From Eledone cirrhosa (Eukaryota; Mollusca; Cephalopoda; Octopoda; Eledonidae), in assembly GCA_964016885.1 (NCBI GenBank), contig OZ024748.1:30408812-30472811 (forward strand): a DNA stretch of 64,000 bases. The letters run 5' to 3'. Positions 11,190-21,976 of the stretch are shown here, piece by piece (positions within the stretch are counted from its first letter, which is position 1; every line of letters starts with the position of its first letter). The position numbers and the translations under genes are program-made. The notes beneath the pieces were generated by a model that saw only the letters and a program-made list of their open reading frames with translations, was not told the DNA's origin and did no database searches.

Positions 11190-11692
11190 CACATTGATTG
11201 CAGGCATGCTCACGGGTGTTCAGGCCAATGTGGGACAGGCAAGCAGGGTTTGATGACTGGGTGTTGTGGTTCTCCTTCCTGTGCCTTTTGTCTTTGAGGG
11301 TAGCACTGTCATTGTTTTCAAAGGAAAAGATAGCATGGTTGATGTTGAGATGCCAGGCATCACAGTTCTTAACTATGGAATCCCACTAGCGATGGTCGAT
11401 GTGATTTTTTCAAACATTCCTTGTATTGCTTCCTTGGTGCCCCCCTGTTATGATGACCAGTGGAGAGTTCACTGTACAGAGTGATCCTGGGCAGGCGATG
11501 ATCCTTCATCATGGAATCATGCCCTGCCCAGTGAAGTTGGGACATTAGCAGGATGGCCTCAATGCTGCCGACATCTGCCCATTCAAGGACTTCATCATTC
11601 AATGTTGAGGATGGTGCGGAGGCAGCACTGGTAGAAGCACTCGAGGAGTCGAAGGTGGTGGCGATAAGTGAACCATAATTCTGAGCCAACTC
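11190..11692 (-). mobile_element. LINE 3' coding end, decayed
   Basis: Minus-strand reading from 11620 down gives LNDEVLEWADVGSIEAILL, QLHWAGHDSMM and RGAPRKQYKECLKKS, the region downstream of the RT in endonuclease-RT LINEs. It is followed by remnants of a C-terminal Cys/His segment (HACNQC near 11200). It forms one unit with the oppositely oriented RT piece at 11705. Confidence 0.7.
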
Positions 11693-11702
11693 CAAGAGAA
11701 GT

Positions 11703-12445
11703 GCTAAGAGTAAAATAAAGGGCTGTATATGGTGTTTATTGACTTGACTAAAACTTTTAATACAGTGAGCAGAAAAGAGATTATGGAACAACTTGGCTGT
11801 CCCCCAAAGTTCCTGAACATAGTCATCCAGCTACACAAGACCAGTGTGGCCAAGTCAGACTCAACAGTGACCTCCCGGAACCCTTCTTGATCATCAATGG
11901 AATGAGGCAGGGTTGTGTCCTGGCACCAAATCTCTTCACCATCTTCTTCAGCATGATGCTCAAGCAGGCCACAGAAGATCTTGATGAGGACGGAGTCTGC
12001 ATCAGAAACCATCTTGATGGCACCCTGTTTAATCTTTGTTGACTACAAGCCCACACAAAGACCCTGGAGCAACTGATCTGAGATCTCCTCTTGCCAACGA
12101 TGCTAGACAGAAAGAGCCTTACAGTGCATCACTTCCTGCTCTACAGAGGCTGCTCAGCTCTTTGGGCTGGAAATAAGCTTAAAGAAGACAGAGGTATTCA
12201 ACCAGCCTACACCTCAAGAAGAGTACCACCCTCCCCATATCACCATTGGCCAGACTGAACTGAAAAAAACTCCATCAGTTCACATACCTGAGATGCCCCA
12301 TCACATCAACAGAGAAATCAGCAACAGACTGACAAAGGTGAGCAGACTGTACAAACCCATGTGGAACAATAAACATCTGAAGAAGGGTACCAAGATCAGA
12401 GTGTACAGAGCCATAGTCCTTACCACCCTTATTGTATTATGTTGT
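11703..12445 (+). mobile_element. LINE reverse-transcriptase fragment, inverted relative to its 3' end
   Basis: Plus-strand translation, with several frame changes, shows VFIDLTKTFNTVSRKEIMEQ, INGMRQGCVLAPNLFTIFFS and NRLTKVSRLYKPMWNNKHLK...VYRAIVLTTL. The YADD box is degenerate (LLFANDA-like). The gene order and opposite orientation to 11190-11692 fit a 5'-inverted LINE insertion. Confidence 0.75.
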
Positions 12446-12627
12446 TATTGTTTAATATTGTTACCATTATTATTTATTACAATTATGGTTATTGTTATTC
12501 CTATTGGTTTTCCTTTGTTGATGTCCCCTGCCCCTAAATATAAACCCCACTTTGTGTTGTTGTTTTTTTGTCTTTATATTATCTCCAGTGTCTTGGGCCT
12601 TTCAATGTCATCATTTTGCATCAACAT

Positions 12628-12850
12628 TTCATGCTGACATGGGTTGGATAGAACCCCCATCCTTCATATGTTCCATGTTTGGCATGGTTTCTACAGCTGG
12701 ATGCCCTTCCTAATGCCAACCACTTTACTGAGTGTACTGGATGCATTTTATTATGATACAAGCATTATCACTTTACAGAGTTTATTGGGTGTATCTTATT
12801 ATGGCATCAACACTACCACATTACAGAGTGAACTGGGTGTATTTTATCAC
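12628..12850 (+). repeat. Dispersed GATGCCCTTCCT/TTTACAGAGTGTACT repeat
   Basis: GCTGACATGGGTTGGA, then GGCATGGTTTCTACAGCTGG and ATGCCCTTCCTAATGCCAACC, followed by three CTTTAC(A/T)GAGTG units. Confidence 0.8.
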
Positions 12851-13037
12851 GCTTTGTGGTATTTAGTTAGTTATGTCCCTTTACATTCTGAGTTCAAATC
12901 CCACTGAGGTTAGTTTAGCCTTTCATCCTTACAGGGTTGATAAAAAAAGTATGAATAATGTACTGGGGTCAATTTAATCAACTTTTCCTTCTCCCAAAAC
13001 TGTTGGCCTTGTGCCTAAATCAGAAACCATTATTATT
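12851..13037 (+). mobile_element. SINE, 5'-truncated
   Basis: It starts inside the GCATTTAGTTAGTTACG block and runs through GAGTTCAAATC and CCTTACAGGGTTGATAAAA to AAATCAGAAACCATTATT. Confidence 0.85.
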
Positions 13038-13212
13038 AGAGCAGTGGATTGGCAGAGTCGTTAAAATGTTGGGCAAAATGCTTTGTGGCATTTAATTAGT
13101 TACGCCTCTTTACATTCTGAGTTCAAATTCTGCCAATGTCAAATTTGCCTTTCATCCTTCTGAAGTCGATAAAATAATCCACCAATAATGCATTGGAGTC
13201 GATTTAATCATT
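13038..13212 (+). mobile_element. SINE, 3'-truncated
   Basis: GCAGTGGATTGGCAGAGTCG...CTTTGTGGCATTTAATTAG...GAGTTCAAATT...GTCGATAAAATAATCC, stopping after the GGAGTCGATTTAATC motif. It is head-to-tail with the preceding copy. Confidence 0.85.
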
Positions 13213-13252
13213 AATAAATAATTGATATAACTATAGTAATAATGGTTTAGTG

Positions 13253-13500
13253 AAGGCACATGGTTTAGTGGTTAGAGGACTGGATTTGCAATCATGAGGT
13301 TGTGAGTTTGGTTCCCGGACCGAGTGATGTGTTATGTTCTTGAGAAAAACACTTTATTTCATGCTGCTCTTTCTGCCAGGAGTTGCGACCGGTTGATAGT
13401 ATCAGCAATAGAAAGACCAATGGAAACATTGTTTCCTTGGTCCGATAAAATTGCTGACCTTGTGCCTAAATTAGAAACCATTAAAATTATTATTATTAGT
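13253..13500 (+). mobile_element. tRNA-derived SINE (GAAGGCAC family)
   Basis: GAAGGCACATGGTTTAGTGG and GAGTTTGGTTCCCGG are A/B-box-like, followed by GTTCTTGAGAAAAACACTTT and a GCTGACCTTGTGCC tail ending in (ATT)n. Confidence 0.75.
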
Positions 13501-13629
13501 TCTATCATTAAGCCTCCTCTTATATCTGTGTTGATGTCCTCTTCCTTTTATTCAACACCCCACTTTGTCCTTCTATTGTCCTCAATGTCTTGCACCGTTC
13601 TGGTCAATAAAGGAATCACTATTATGCAA

Positions 13630-13940
13630 TAATAATAAAAATCATCATCATTATTATCATTATCACCATCATCATCATTATCATCATCATCATTGTCATC
13701 ATTATCATCATCATTATAATCATCATCGTCTTTTGAACAGTTTCATGCAACTAGCTGCTGTTGCTTCTACTACTATTGTTGTTTATTTATTAATTATTTC
13801 TAATCACAATTACAAGTCAACGGAAGAGAAGGCAGAAAAAGGAAGAATACACCATCACCACCACTGCCACCGTCACCACCACTATCACTATTACCACCAC
13901 TGCCACCGTCACCACCACCACTACCACAAAAACTACTACA
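13630..13940. repeat. (ATC)n and (CAC)n triplet tracts, probable GPCR 5' UTR or flank
   Basis: Tracts at 13640-13735 and 13850-13930 precede the GPCR start codon. The histidine-rich open frame here is repeat-driven. Confidence 0.8.
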
Positions 13941-13961
13941 CCATCATCACCACCAATCAAC

Positions 13962-16900
13962 ATGGATCTTCTGTACTGGACAAAAACCAACAATACCTGG
14001 ATTACATACGAGGATATTTTTGCTCATGGAGGCAAAGTTATTCCAGCCTTAGGTATATTATTTTTCGCAACGGTACTTGGTACATTCGGAAACATTTTCA
14101 CCATTCTGGCTATCGTTTTCACAAAGGTAACTTTCACAGTCTCCCTTCTCACTTTCTGTCCTCCTCTCTTACTGGCATTTATTGTATGTATGTATGTATG
14201 TATGCTTGTATGCTTCACGGCACAGGCATTGCTTTATATCTGGAGATCTCTCTGCACTTGTCATCACATGGTACCATGGGCCCAGCACTATGTGTCAATA
14301 ATTGTCACAAGTGTAGTGTTTGTACCAGAGTTTTCAAGTCGCTGGCTGGACTAAAAAGTCACACTCATTCAGTGCATCGGTAAGGGTTCTCCTACATGGA
14401 TATAAAGTAGTAGCCGTACTCGAAAACGAGTTGGCAGCCACCATGCTTGTATGCATGTATGTGTGTATGTATGTTATGTATGTATACATGTATGTATGCA
14501 TGTATGTGTGTATGTATGTTATGTATGTATGTATGTGTGTATGTATGTTATGTATGTATGTATGCTTATATGCATGTATGTGTGTATGCATGTTATGTAT
14601 GTATGTATGTGTGTATGTATGTTATGTATGTTATGTATGTATGTATGCATGTATGTTATGTATGTATGTATGCATGTATGTATGTATGTATGTATGTATG
14701 TGTGTGTGTTTACATCCGATATCGAACCTCAGGCAGCATATTTAACATCAGGCGCTTTGCTGTGAAGACAAAAGTATTTACATCAATCATAAGAGACCTC
14801 TTGTATGCAGATGATTGCGATCTTGTAGCGCACACAGAGAGTGATATGCAGCACATTTTGAATGCATTTTCTGACGCTTGCACTGCCCTAGGTCTGACTG
14901 TCAGTCTCAAGAAAACCGTTGTCATGTACCAACCTGCCCCTGGTAAGCAGTACACTGAACCAAACATCTATGTGTATGGCAAACGACTTGGAGTGGTTGA
15001 TCAGTTTGTCTACCTGGGAAGCACTGTCAATCGATACAGCAACCTTGACAGTGAAATCTCACTTAGGATTAGGAAAGCAAGTGATGCTTTCGGAAAGCTA
15101 GAAAGGCGACTCTGGGGTCGGCGAGACATATGCAGGAGGACAAAGGTAAAGGTGTACAGGGAATGTGTGCTCTCTTGTCTTCTTTATGCCTGCGAGACCT
15201 GGGTCACATATCAACACCACCTTAAGCAATTGGAGCGTTTCCATCAGATGTGTCTCAGACGGATCCATGGCGTTCACTGGAGGGACCACATCAGTGATGT
15301 CGAGATTTTGGAAAGCTCTATGTGTGACAGTATATATATATATATATATAACTGTCTGTCTATCTGCTTGCATGTATGTCTACCTAGCTACCTGTCAATC
15401 TACCTGTTTATCTATCTATTTACCTACCTACTATTGACCCATCTCCATCCACCTACTTTTCTCTCTCTCTATGTTGTTCTGTATGTTTTAAGTATTGTTT
15501 TCTTTATCTATTGATTTACCATTCTTAGAAACTGAGAACAACAGAGAACATATTTTTGGTAAATCTCGCTGTGGCTGATTTATTCATTTCGAGTTTAGTG
15601 AATATATTTAGTCATATAGGTAAGTATGCTGTCATATTGATAATATTTGTAATATTGGTAAATATAAATATATATAGCTAGAAATAGCAGCCGAAGCCTT
15701 TCAACAAGAAAAAGCTCATGGAATATATACAAAGAAGATTATTCCTTATTGCAAGGTATCTAAATTCAAAGTTCTCATTAAATTTTAATATGTTACCTCT
15801 GTAACTATATGTGGTTACACTTTTTACAAATTATCTCCTGTTAATGTTTGATATGTTTATTTTATATATATGTTTCAATCCACCTTTAATTCAATTTTTA
15901 ATAAATGCTCGGATTTATTCCTTAGAATCTTTAAGCTTCTTCTACAGGTGGTATGGCACAAGTTTCTGATCTTCTCAGACTTGACATCTTTAATTTTGTT
16001 GGTATATATATATACATACATATACAAGAAGATAAATTAAATTTCGTTTGTGCAGACAATTATGTTTGAGGTGAATGTGCCGACAAAATAAATATGGAGG
16101 ACTGCATATCAAATATTTTGTTCTCGACATGTTCCTTGTAGTGCGTATCATAGGTGTACAGTTAAAGAGGTTACGGTACAATTTCCAAGGTAAAGACTAT
16201 GGAGTATTTATAAGGATATATATGGTACCAGGAAAAAAATCAGGAAAAACTAGGCATGAAGATGTAGACAGAAGGAGAAATTTATTGAGTGTTGAATGTT
16301 TAACATATGTTTCTGTACAACTACATAACCGTCTACATCTGCTGACTATATTATACAATGTTCATTTGTATTAGGTTTTATCTCAACAGAAACTAATAAC
16401 AGAGGGGACAAGCGGGTGGCAAGAAGTTGGGTGGTATAATGGGTGACTATTTCAAGTAAAGTGGACACAGAGAGACAGGATCCAATTCTATGCTACACAG
16501 GATGATAATTAGTGAAAGTTTTTTAGGCCGTATGTTGGCTCCTAAAGATTCTGCCATATCGAGAGTTCAACAGAATTGATCCAGTCATAATTTCCAACAC
16601 TTCCATCACACAAAGTTTTCAGGAGCATCTTTCATTTTGGTATGGGCGGGTGAATATTAATATTGACCAAGAAAGTGTGTAATCCATCTTATCCTGTTTT
16701 AAATCCCAAATTTTTTTGACTGGGTCAGTTGATTTATGTAGCTCAGGATTCTTGAATGAATGAGTGTGCACATGCCATCTTTTTTTTTAAAAGTTGGATG
16801 TGGCACGCACATTTTTATATGTCGCCAATTTGGTTTTGACCACACATTGGAAAAACAATGCATTTTCCATTTAGAAAACAGTTATTAGCTTGCCTGCAAT

Positions 16901-18582
16901 TGCAGTGTGTTTGTGCAAAGTGTATGGGATTTTCGTTTGTTCTTGCATTTGGGGTGGTATTCGAAATATGGGGAGGTTGTGTTAGATTTGCACATACATT
17001 GTTCAATCCATCAAAATGGTTGGGCATACCCCTGCCCAATGTGGAGGGTTGGGAAGATGGTCAGTTAGTTGTTATGAGTTTGGAGTTAGATACAATCCCT
17101 GGTTCAAGCTGGTTGTTTCTGTTAAAACCACAGAGGTGCTTATTATTTAATTCTATAATGAAGATGCTAAGGTTTGCCATGGTAGAGTAGGGCAACTGTC
17201 TCTGGGAGGAAAGCTTTCATCTAATAATCTAAAGAAAAGCGAAGATATTATGGTAGTGACATTATGTGGAGGATTAAACCATAGGTAGAACGTTGAGCGA
17301 AAGGGCTTTGGTGTTTTCATTAATGGTAGATATATCCACGTCCGTGGATGAATGTGCTTCAATAATTCATTATATATATATGATGATAATGGTGATGATG
17401 ATATATATATATTCACACACATATTTGCTTGTCATGCCAGGTGCCATAGAAGGTGAAGTGTATTTCAAGGACAAGCGGGCCCTCTGTGAGTTTATCGGCT
17501 TTATCTGTTTGGTCTGCTGTCTGGTTTCCCTGTTCAACATCACCACTGTGGCTGTCAATCGTTACATTTTCATATGTCAACACAACTACTACCACACTAT
17601 ATTCACGCCAATGAAAACTTTGATGATTGCAATATCACTGTGGTTGATTGCAATGCTTTTGGAAAGTGTTAATTTCATGCCATGGGGAAACCATGGTTAT
17701 GACAAGAAGACCCTCAGCTGTATTTGGGATCGGACAGCTAGCCTTGCCAACACCATTTTCATCTCCGTTGTTGGCATATCATTACCTGTTATTACCACAA
17801 CTCTCAGCTACATCATGATTTTTTACCACTTTTACCAGGCAAAGCAAAGACTGAACAAGGTGAGATATCTTTGTATTTTCTTCTCTTTCCCCAGCAAACT
17901 CTTTAGAAAGTGGGCCTTTTCTCTCTCTCCAGCAAACATTTGAAAGGTGAGCACTAACACTTTCCAGATCGTACAGGGTGCATTTTATTTTCACCAGCAC
18001 TACCACTTTACAGAGTGTACTGGGTGCCTTTTACCATAGCACCAACACTAACACTTTACAAGGTGTATTGAGTACATTTTACCATGGCACCAACACTAGG
18101 GAGGTTGTCACAGTTATTCTATATCTTCTGTTGATTTTTTTTCCTTTTCTACCATTCTTTTTTTATGTCATTATTTTCTTTTTATATATATATGTATATA
18201 TATAGAACTGACAAGATTATTTTCTTTTCTTTCTTTTTTTTTTATATAGAACCGACAAGAATCGGAGAAGAAAAATACATTGCAGGAATCAAAAAAACTG
18301 ATGAAGACCCTTTTCTCCCTCTTCATAGTGTTCTCTGTATGTTGGTTGCCCTATGCCTTTATTGTACTGTCAGATGTCTATGACACATATAACCCACTTA
18401 TCCATATCTATTCAGTAAATATTGCCCACCTCAACTCCTGTCTGAACCCTGTGGTTTATGTTGCCACCAATGAACACTTCAGGGTGGCTTTTAAGAAGAT
18501 CTTCATGTTACAGTGTAGATATGAACAGAAAAAGGTAGCCAACTGTTCTGTGCAAGAGACGCAAATGTATTCTGTCACATGA
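13962..18582 (+). CDS. Class A (rhodopsin-like) GPCR, melatonin-receptor/Tre1-like, 4 exons
   Basis: Seven-transmembrane receptor at the plasma membrane, predicted to signal through heterotrimeric G proteins; the ligand is unknown. Exons with GT/AG borders and consistent phase are 13962-14126, 15529-15619, 17441-17859 and 18250-18582, giving 335 residues. Visible hallmarks are GN at the TM1 centre, LAVAD in TM2 (Asp72), Cys101 and Cys179 for the extracellular disulfide, NRY at 125-127 in place of DRY, Trp153 in TM4, CWLPY (256-260) in TM6 and NPVVY (291-295) in TM7. An NRY box and an S-C-x-W second loop are features of melatonin-like and Tre1/Moody-like receptors, so I place it there without choosing a subtype. 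The short N terminus has an Asn-Thr-Trp but no signal peptide. Intron 1 holds LINE pieces, intron 2 a PLE fragment and intron 3 a dispersed repeat. All exons are free of stops, so the gene looks functional. Confidence 0.88.
14180..14225. repeat. (TGTA)n microsatellite
   Basis: Short ATGT tetranucleotide run. Confidence 0.8.
14228..14386 (+). mobile_element. LINE C-terminal fragment with C2H2 finger (GPCR intron 1)
   Basis: It encodes CSVCTRVFKSLAGLKSHTHS and VH, a C-x2-C-x12-H-x4-H finger like those ending many endonuclease-RT LINE proteins, then a stop. It lies upstream of, and in the same orientation as, the RT fragment at 14725. Confidence 0.6.
14444..14712. repeat. (ATGT)n microsatellite, ~270 bp
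   Basis: Nearly pure TATG tetranucleotides with CATG and TGTG interruptions, in GPCR intron 1. Cys/Met/Tyr/Val-rich open frames here are artefacts. Confidence 0.95.
14725..15330 (+). mobile_element. LINE reverse-transcriptase fragment (GPCR intron 1)
   Basis: One open frame carries LLYADDCDLVAHTESDMQHI (catalytic YADD), LGLTVSLKKTVVMYQPAPGK, FVYLGSTVNRYSNLDSEISL, RLWGRRDICRRTKVKVYREC and WVTYQHHLKQLERFHQMCLR. This is the palm-to-thumb part of an endonuclease-RT LINE. It is truncated at both ends and ends in a TA microsatellite at 15332-15351. Confidence 0.85.
15620..16425. other. GPCR intron 2, unassigned part
   Basis: AT-rich sequence with a TA microsatellite near 16003. No coding signal or repeat family recognised. 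Confidence 0.5.
16430..17335 (-). mobile_element. Decayed Penelope-like element (GPCR intron 2)
   Basis: On the minus strand, 17330-17160 reads as a W-F-N-P-P segment followed by FFRLLDESFPP, a conserved post-RT region of PLEs. 17039-16815 has the cysteine cluster CNCRQANNC..GKC that precedes the GIY-YIG nuclease, and 16750-16580 reads KIWDLKQDKMDYTLSWSI, the segment after it. The GIY-YIG core itself is lost and stops interrupt the rest. Compare the better copy at 29857-30456. Confidence 0.65.
17960..18115 (+). repeat. Dispersed TTTACAGAGTGTACT repeat (GPCR intron 3)
   Basis: Three units of 'CACTTTACAGAGTGTACTGGGTGC' type with CATGGCACCAACACTAG. Confidence 0.75.
18199..18262 (+). other. Duplicated 3' splice-site region of GPCR exon 4
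   Basis: ATATAGAACTGACAAGATT at 18200 precedes ATATAGAACCGACAAGAAT at the true acceptor (exon begins 18250). Using the upstream AG would read AAC then TGA, an immediate stop. Confidence 0.6.
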
Positions 18583-18608
18583 AATGGATGAAAGATGTAG
18601 GAAAATGT

Positions 18609-18609
18609 G

Positions 18610-18680
<71 letters not shown>

Positions 18681-18730
18681 GTTGCTGCTGTTGCTGCTGC
18701 TGCTGCCACCACCACCACCACCACCATCAT
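18609..18730. repeat. (CTA)n then GCT/ACC triplets in GPCR 3' UTR
   Basis: About 24 CTA triplets begin 27 bp after the GPCR stop codon. Confidence 0.95.
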
Positions 18731-18878
18731 AACTAACATCACCACTGCACCATCATCACTCCTACCACTGTCACCACAATCCCTACTGCACCACTATATA
18801 TATATGTATATATATGATTGATATTAAATTCTCTATTTAAAACAATTTTTGTTTCACTTGGCATCTTATCAAAATTAA

Positions 18879-19763
18879 GGTGTTGGAGATTTGTAAAATA
18901 TAGCTATAGGTGTTGGAGAGAGTTTGTAAAATATAGCTATAGGTATTGGAGAGAGTTTGTAAAATATAGCTATAGGTGTTGGAGAGAGTTTGTAAAATAT
19001 AGCTATAGGTGTTGGAGAGAGTCTGTAAAATATAGCTATAGGTATTGGAGAGAGTTTGTAAAATATAGCTATAGGTATTGGAGAGAGTTTGTAAAATATA
19101 GCTATAGGTGTTGGAGAGAGTTTGTAAAATATAGCTATAGGTATTGGAGATAGTTTGTAAAATATAGCTATAGGTATTGGAGAGAGTTTGTAAAATATAG
19201 CTATAGGTGTTGGAGAGAGTTTGTAAAATATAGCTATAGGTATTGGAGAGAGTTTGTAAAATATAGCTATAGGTATTGGAGAGAGTCTGTAAAATATAGC
19301 TATAGGTATTGGAGAGAGTTTGTAAAATATAGCTATAGGTATTGGAGATAGTCTGTAAAATATAGCTATAGGTATTGGAGAGAGTCTGTAAAATATAGCT
19401 ATAGATGTTGGAGAGAGTTTGTAAAATATAGCTATAGGTGTTGGAGAGAGTTTGTAAAATATAGCTATAGGTATTGGAGAGAGTTTGTAAAATATAGCTA
19501 TAGGTGTTGGAGAGAGTTTGTAAAATATAGCTATAGATGTTGGAGAGAGTTTGTAAAATATAGCTATAGGTATTGGAGAGAGTTTGTAAAATATAGCTAT
19601 AGGTGTTGGAGAGAGTTTGTAAAATATAGCTATAGATGTTGGAGAGAGTTTGTAAAATATAGCTATAGGTATTGGAGATAGTCTGTAAAATATAGCTATA
19701 GGTGTTGGAGAGAGTTTGTAAAATATAGCCATAGGTGTTGGAGAGAGTTTGTAAAATATAGTT
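18879..19763. repeat. 33-bp minisatellite, ~27 copies
   Basis: The unit GGTRTTGGAGAGAGTTTG + TAAAATATAGCTATA is repeated without interruption. Variation is limited to G/A in GGTRTT, GAGAGTYTG and GATAG. A 33-bp period free of stops in several frames makes long repetitive open frames on both strands. A polyadenylation-like AATAAA lies just beyond at 19918. Confidence 0.97.
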
Positions 19764-20065
19764 TTGGGTTTTGTGATTTTTGTAAAACTGTAATGGTTTC
19801 ATGACAAAATGTTTTGGGCACTTGTGTACTAGATCAGGTGAAGATATACCAGTAATATAATTAGGTTGATTACAGAAATTGCAGCCTTTACTATGTAAAA
19901 TCAAATCAATACGATGTAATAAAATTTAATGTGAAAATTGATGTTTGGTTGTTTATTAATGTTGTTGTTATTGTTGTATGGATGCAGCATGGCTGAATGG
20001 GAATGAATTTTTTTCATTAGGTCCAAGATTTGACCCCACTGTGTGGCATGTTGAGCAAATGTCCT

Positions 20066-20295
20066 TTATACACACATACACATACATACACCACACACAC
20101 ACACACATATACACATACACCACGCACACATGCACACACACATACATACACCCATACACATACCGCATACATACACACATACACACACACCCACATCCAT
20201 CCATCCATACATGCATACATAGATACACATATACATACATATATACATAAATACATACAAACATACATATATATACATACATATATACACATAAC
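20066..20295. repeat. CACA/CATA microsatellite
   Basis: ACACATACAY repeats with interruptions. Confidence 0.95.
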
Positions 20296-20434
20296 CGTGC
20301 CTGTGAACTCATTAAGAAAATGTATCCTTTGTATTACTACACAATATGTTCGTTAAAATGGATTTGCTGTTTTTTCTTTGGGATGAATTGAATAAAATAG
20401 AAGGTAAATGACACAATCAAATTTAATGTAATGT

Positions 20435-20865
20435 TGATTGAGGTCATTGTTTTAACATAAAATACTCTCAAGTGCTGTTCACAGCTCCATATAAGACAAA
20501 GATAGTAATGGAAATTTTATGTGAAACCCTATGAATCCTAATATCTTAGGCATTTAAAACCTATCCTGAATCATTTGAGGTTATTGTTTTAACATAAAAT
20601 ACTCTCAAGTGCTGTTCACAGCTCCATATAAGACAGAAATAGTAATGGCACTTTTATGTAGAAACCTATGTTTGCATTCATATATCTATACATTTAAAAA
20701 CTATTGTTGAATCCCTTTGAGGTCATTGTTTTAATATCAAATACTCTCAAGTGGTGTTCACAGCTCCATATAAGGCAAAGATAGTAATGGCAATTTTATA
20801 TAGAAACCTATGTTTGCATTCATATACCTGTATACATTTACACTTCTATATAAATTAATCAATAT
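20435..20865. repeat. ~140-bp tandem repeat, three copies
   Basis: GAGGTCATTGTTTTAACATA / AAATACTCTCAAGTGCTGTT / CACAGCTCCATATAAGAC recurs at about 20441, 20578 and 20720. Confidence 0.9.
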
Positions 20866-21084
20866 ACCTGCTCATAAATAATATATGTGTCCGCTGAAGC
20901 CAATTAACTTAGTTAACTGATGGTAGTGGGTAAGGGTAACTATTGTAAATGTATACAATATATACACTCTACAGTAAACCTCGTTTATAGTTGAACATGT
21001 AAAATGGCTGTCACCTTTTAATCCTCAAATTTTGAGTTCCAGATATCACATGAAAAGTGCCCCTCCATATATATATGTGTGTGT

Positions 21085-21215
21085 GTGTGGTTTGCATTAG
21101 GAAGGGCATCCAGTCAAAGAAACCAGGGCAATATCAATTCTGTATAGGAAAGACATGGTCATTTGATCTGGCTTATCTCACAACAGGACAACTAATCTAA
21201 TCCATGGAAAAATGG
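21085..21215 (-). repeat. Dispersed GATGCCCTTCCT repeat, inverted
   Basis: AGGAAGGGCATCCAGTC then GACATGGTCATTTGATC and AAAATGGACATTAA, the reverse complement of the family. Confidence 0.7.
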
Positions 21216-21235
21216 ACATTAATATATATATATGT

Positions 21236-21613
21236 TTAGGATTGCAAGACAATGTGTCAAGGAAAGGTGTGTCTATAATGATGATGGTGTACTTGCCCAC
21301 AATGATACTGCTAAAAAGGTAGCTTGGAAGTGTCACTACGAGAGACTACTAAATAAGGAGAATGAATGGGATAAAGATATATATTTATAAATTGATCCAA
21401 CAGAGAGATCAGTTGTGCAAGTTAGTGGTAGTATAGTAAGTAAGGCAATCAAAGATATGAAGAAAGGCAAGGCAGAGATAGAGGAAACTTTAGAGGCATT
21501 AAGTTAGTTGACCAGGTTATGAAGGTCATAGAAAGAGATATTACACAACTAATTAGAAACCGAATTGATTTAGATGAAATGCAGTTTGGGTTTGTGCCAG
21601 AAAGAGGAAAAAT
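21236..21613 (+). mobile_element. Internally deleted RTE-type LINE fragment
   Basis: The same stretch as 62040-62585 of the better RTE copy: AWKCHYERLLNKENEWDKD at 21328-21390, IKDMKKGKAE at about 21450, then a jump to LTDQVMKV..QLI-like and MQFGFVP-like sequence at 21510-21600. About 180 bp of RT sequence is deleted and stops are present. Confidence 0.8.
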
Positions 21614-21976
21614 GAACCAATCGCTTTGGGTCCCATGCAGCTTGAGGCATTCTCCAAAGCTAAACAGAATTTAGCAAACACATCTCTGCTTGCACACTCT
21701 GTGTCTGGTGCCCAGTTTTCGCTGGTTGTGGATGCATCAAACACATCTGTAGGTGCAGTATTGCAACAACATCAACCTCTTGCTTTCTTTTCAAAGCAGC
21801 TAAAGCCCGCCGAATCCCACTATATCACTTTCAGCCACAAACTGTTAGTCATTTTCCTGGCTGTCAAACACTTTTGGTATTCACTGAAAGGCTGACAATT
21901 TATGATCTTTACCGACCATCGTCCGCTTACGTTTGCACTTTGTTCCAATCCGAACAAATACTCGCCTTGGGAAACT
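21614..21976 (+). mobile_element. Ty3/Gypsy pol fragment (RNase H), upstream copy
   Basis: It encodes FSLVVDASNTSVGAVLQQ, FFSKQLKPAESHYITFSHKL and VKHFWYSLKG, then a TGA, then FTDHRPLTFALCSNPNKYSP, the RT-thumb/RNase H region of Gypsy-type LTR retrotransposons. It ends exactly where the LTR begins. Its last 171 bp (21806-21976) match 23232-23402 with one difference, including the in-frame TGA. Confidence 0.85.

Noticed and set aside
13565..14383. 272-residue frame with histidine-rich N terminus and a C2H2 finger
   Set aside because: A fusion of ATC/CAC repeats, an out-of-frame GPCR exon and a LINE C-terminal finger; not one protein.
14447..15514. 355-residue plus-strand frame as a gene
   Set aside because: Its first third is an ATGT microsatellite, the middle a LINE RT fragment and the end a TA/CTAC microsatellite.
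16858..17190. 110-residue plus-strand frame in GPCR intron 2 as an exon
   Set aside because: The opposite strand carries PLE motifs; this frame is its shadow and lacks splice consensus.
18837..19904. 355-residue minus-strand frame repeating ILQTLSNTYSY
   Set aside because: A by-product of the 33-bp minisatellite; the same array is open in other frames and on the other strand.
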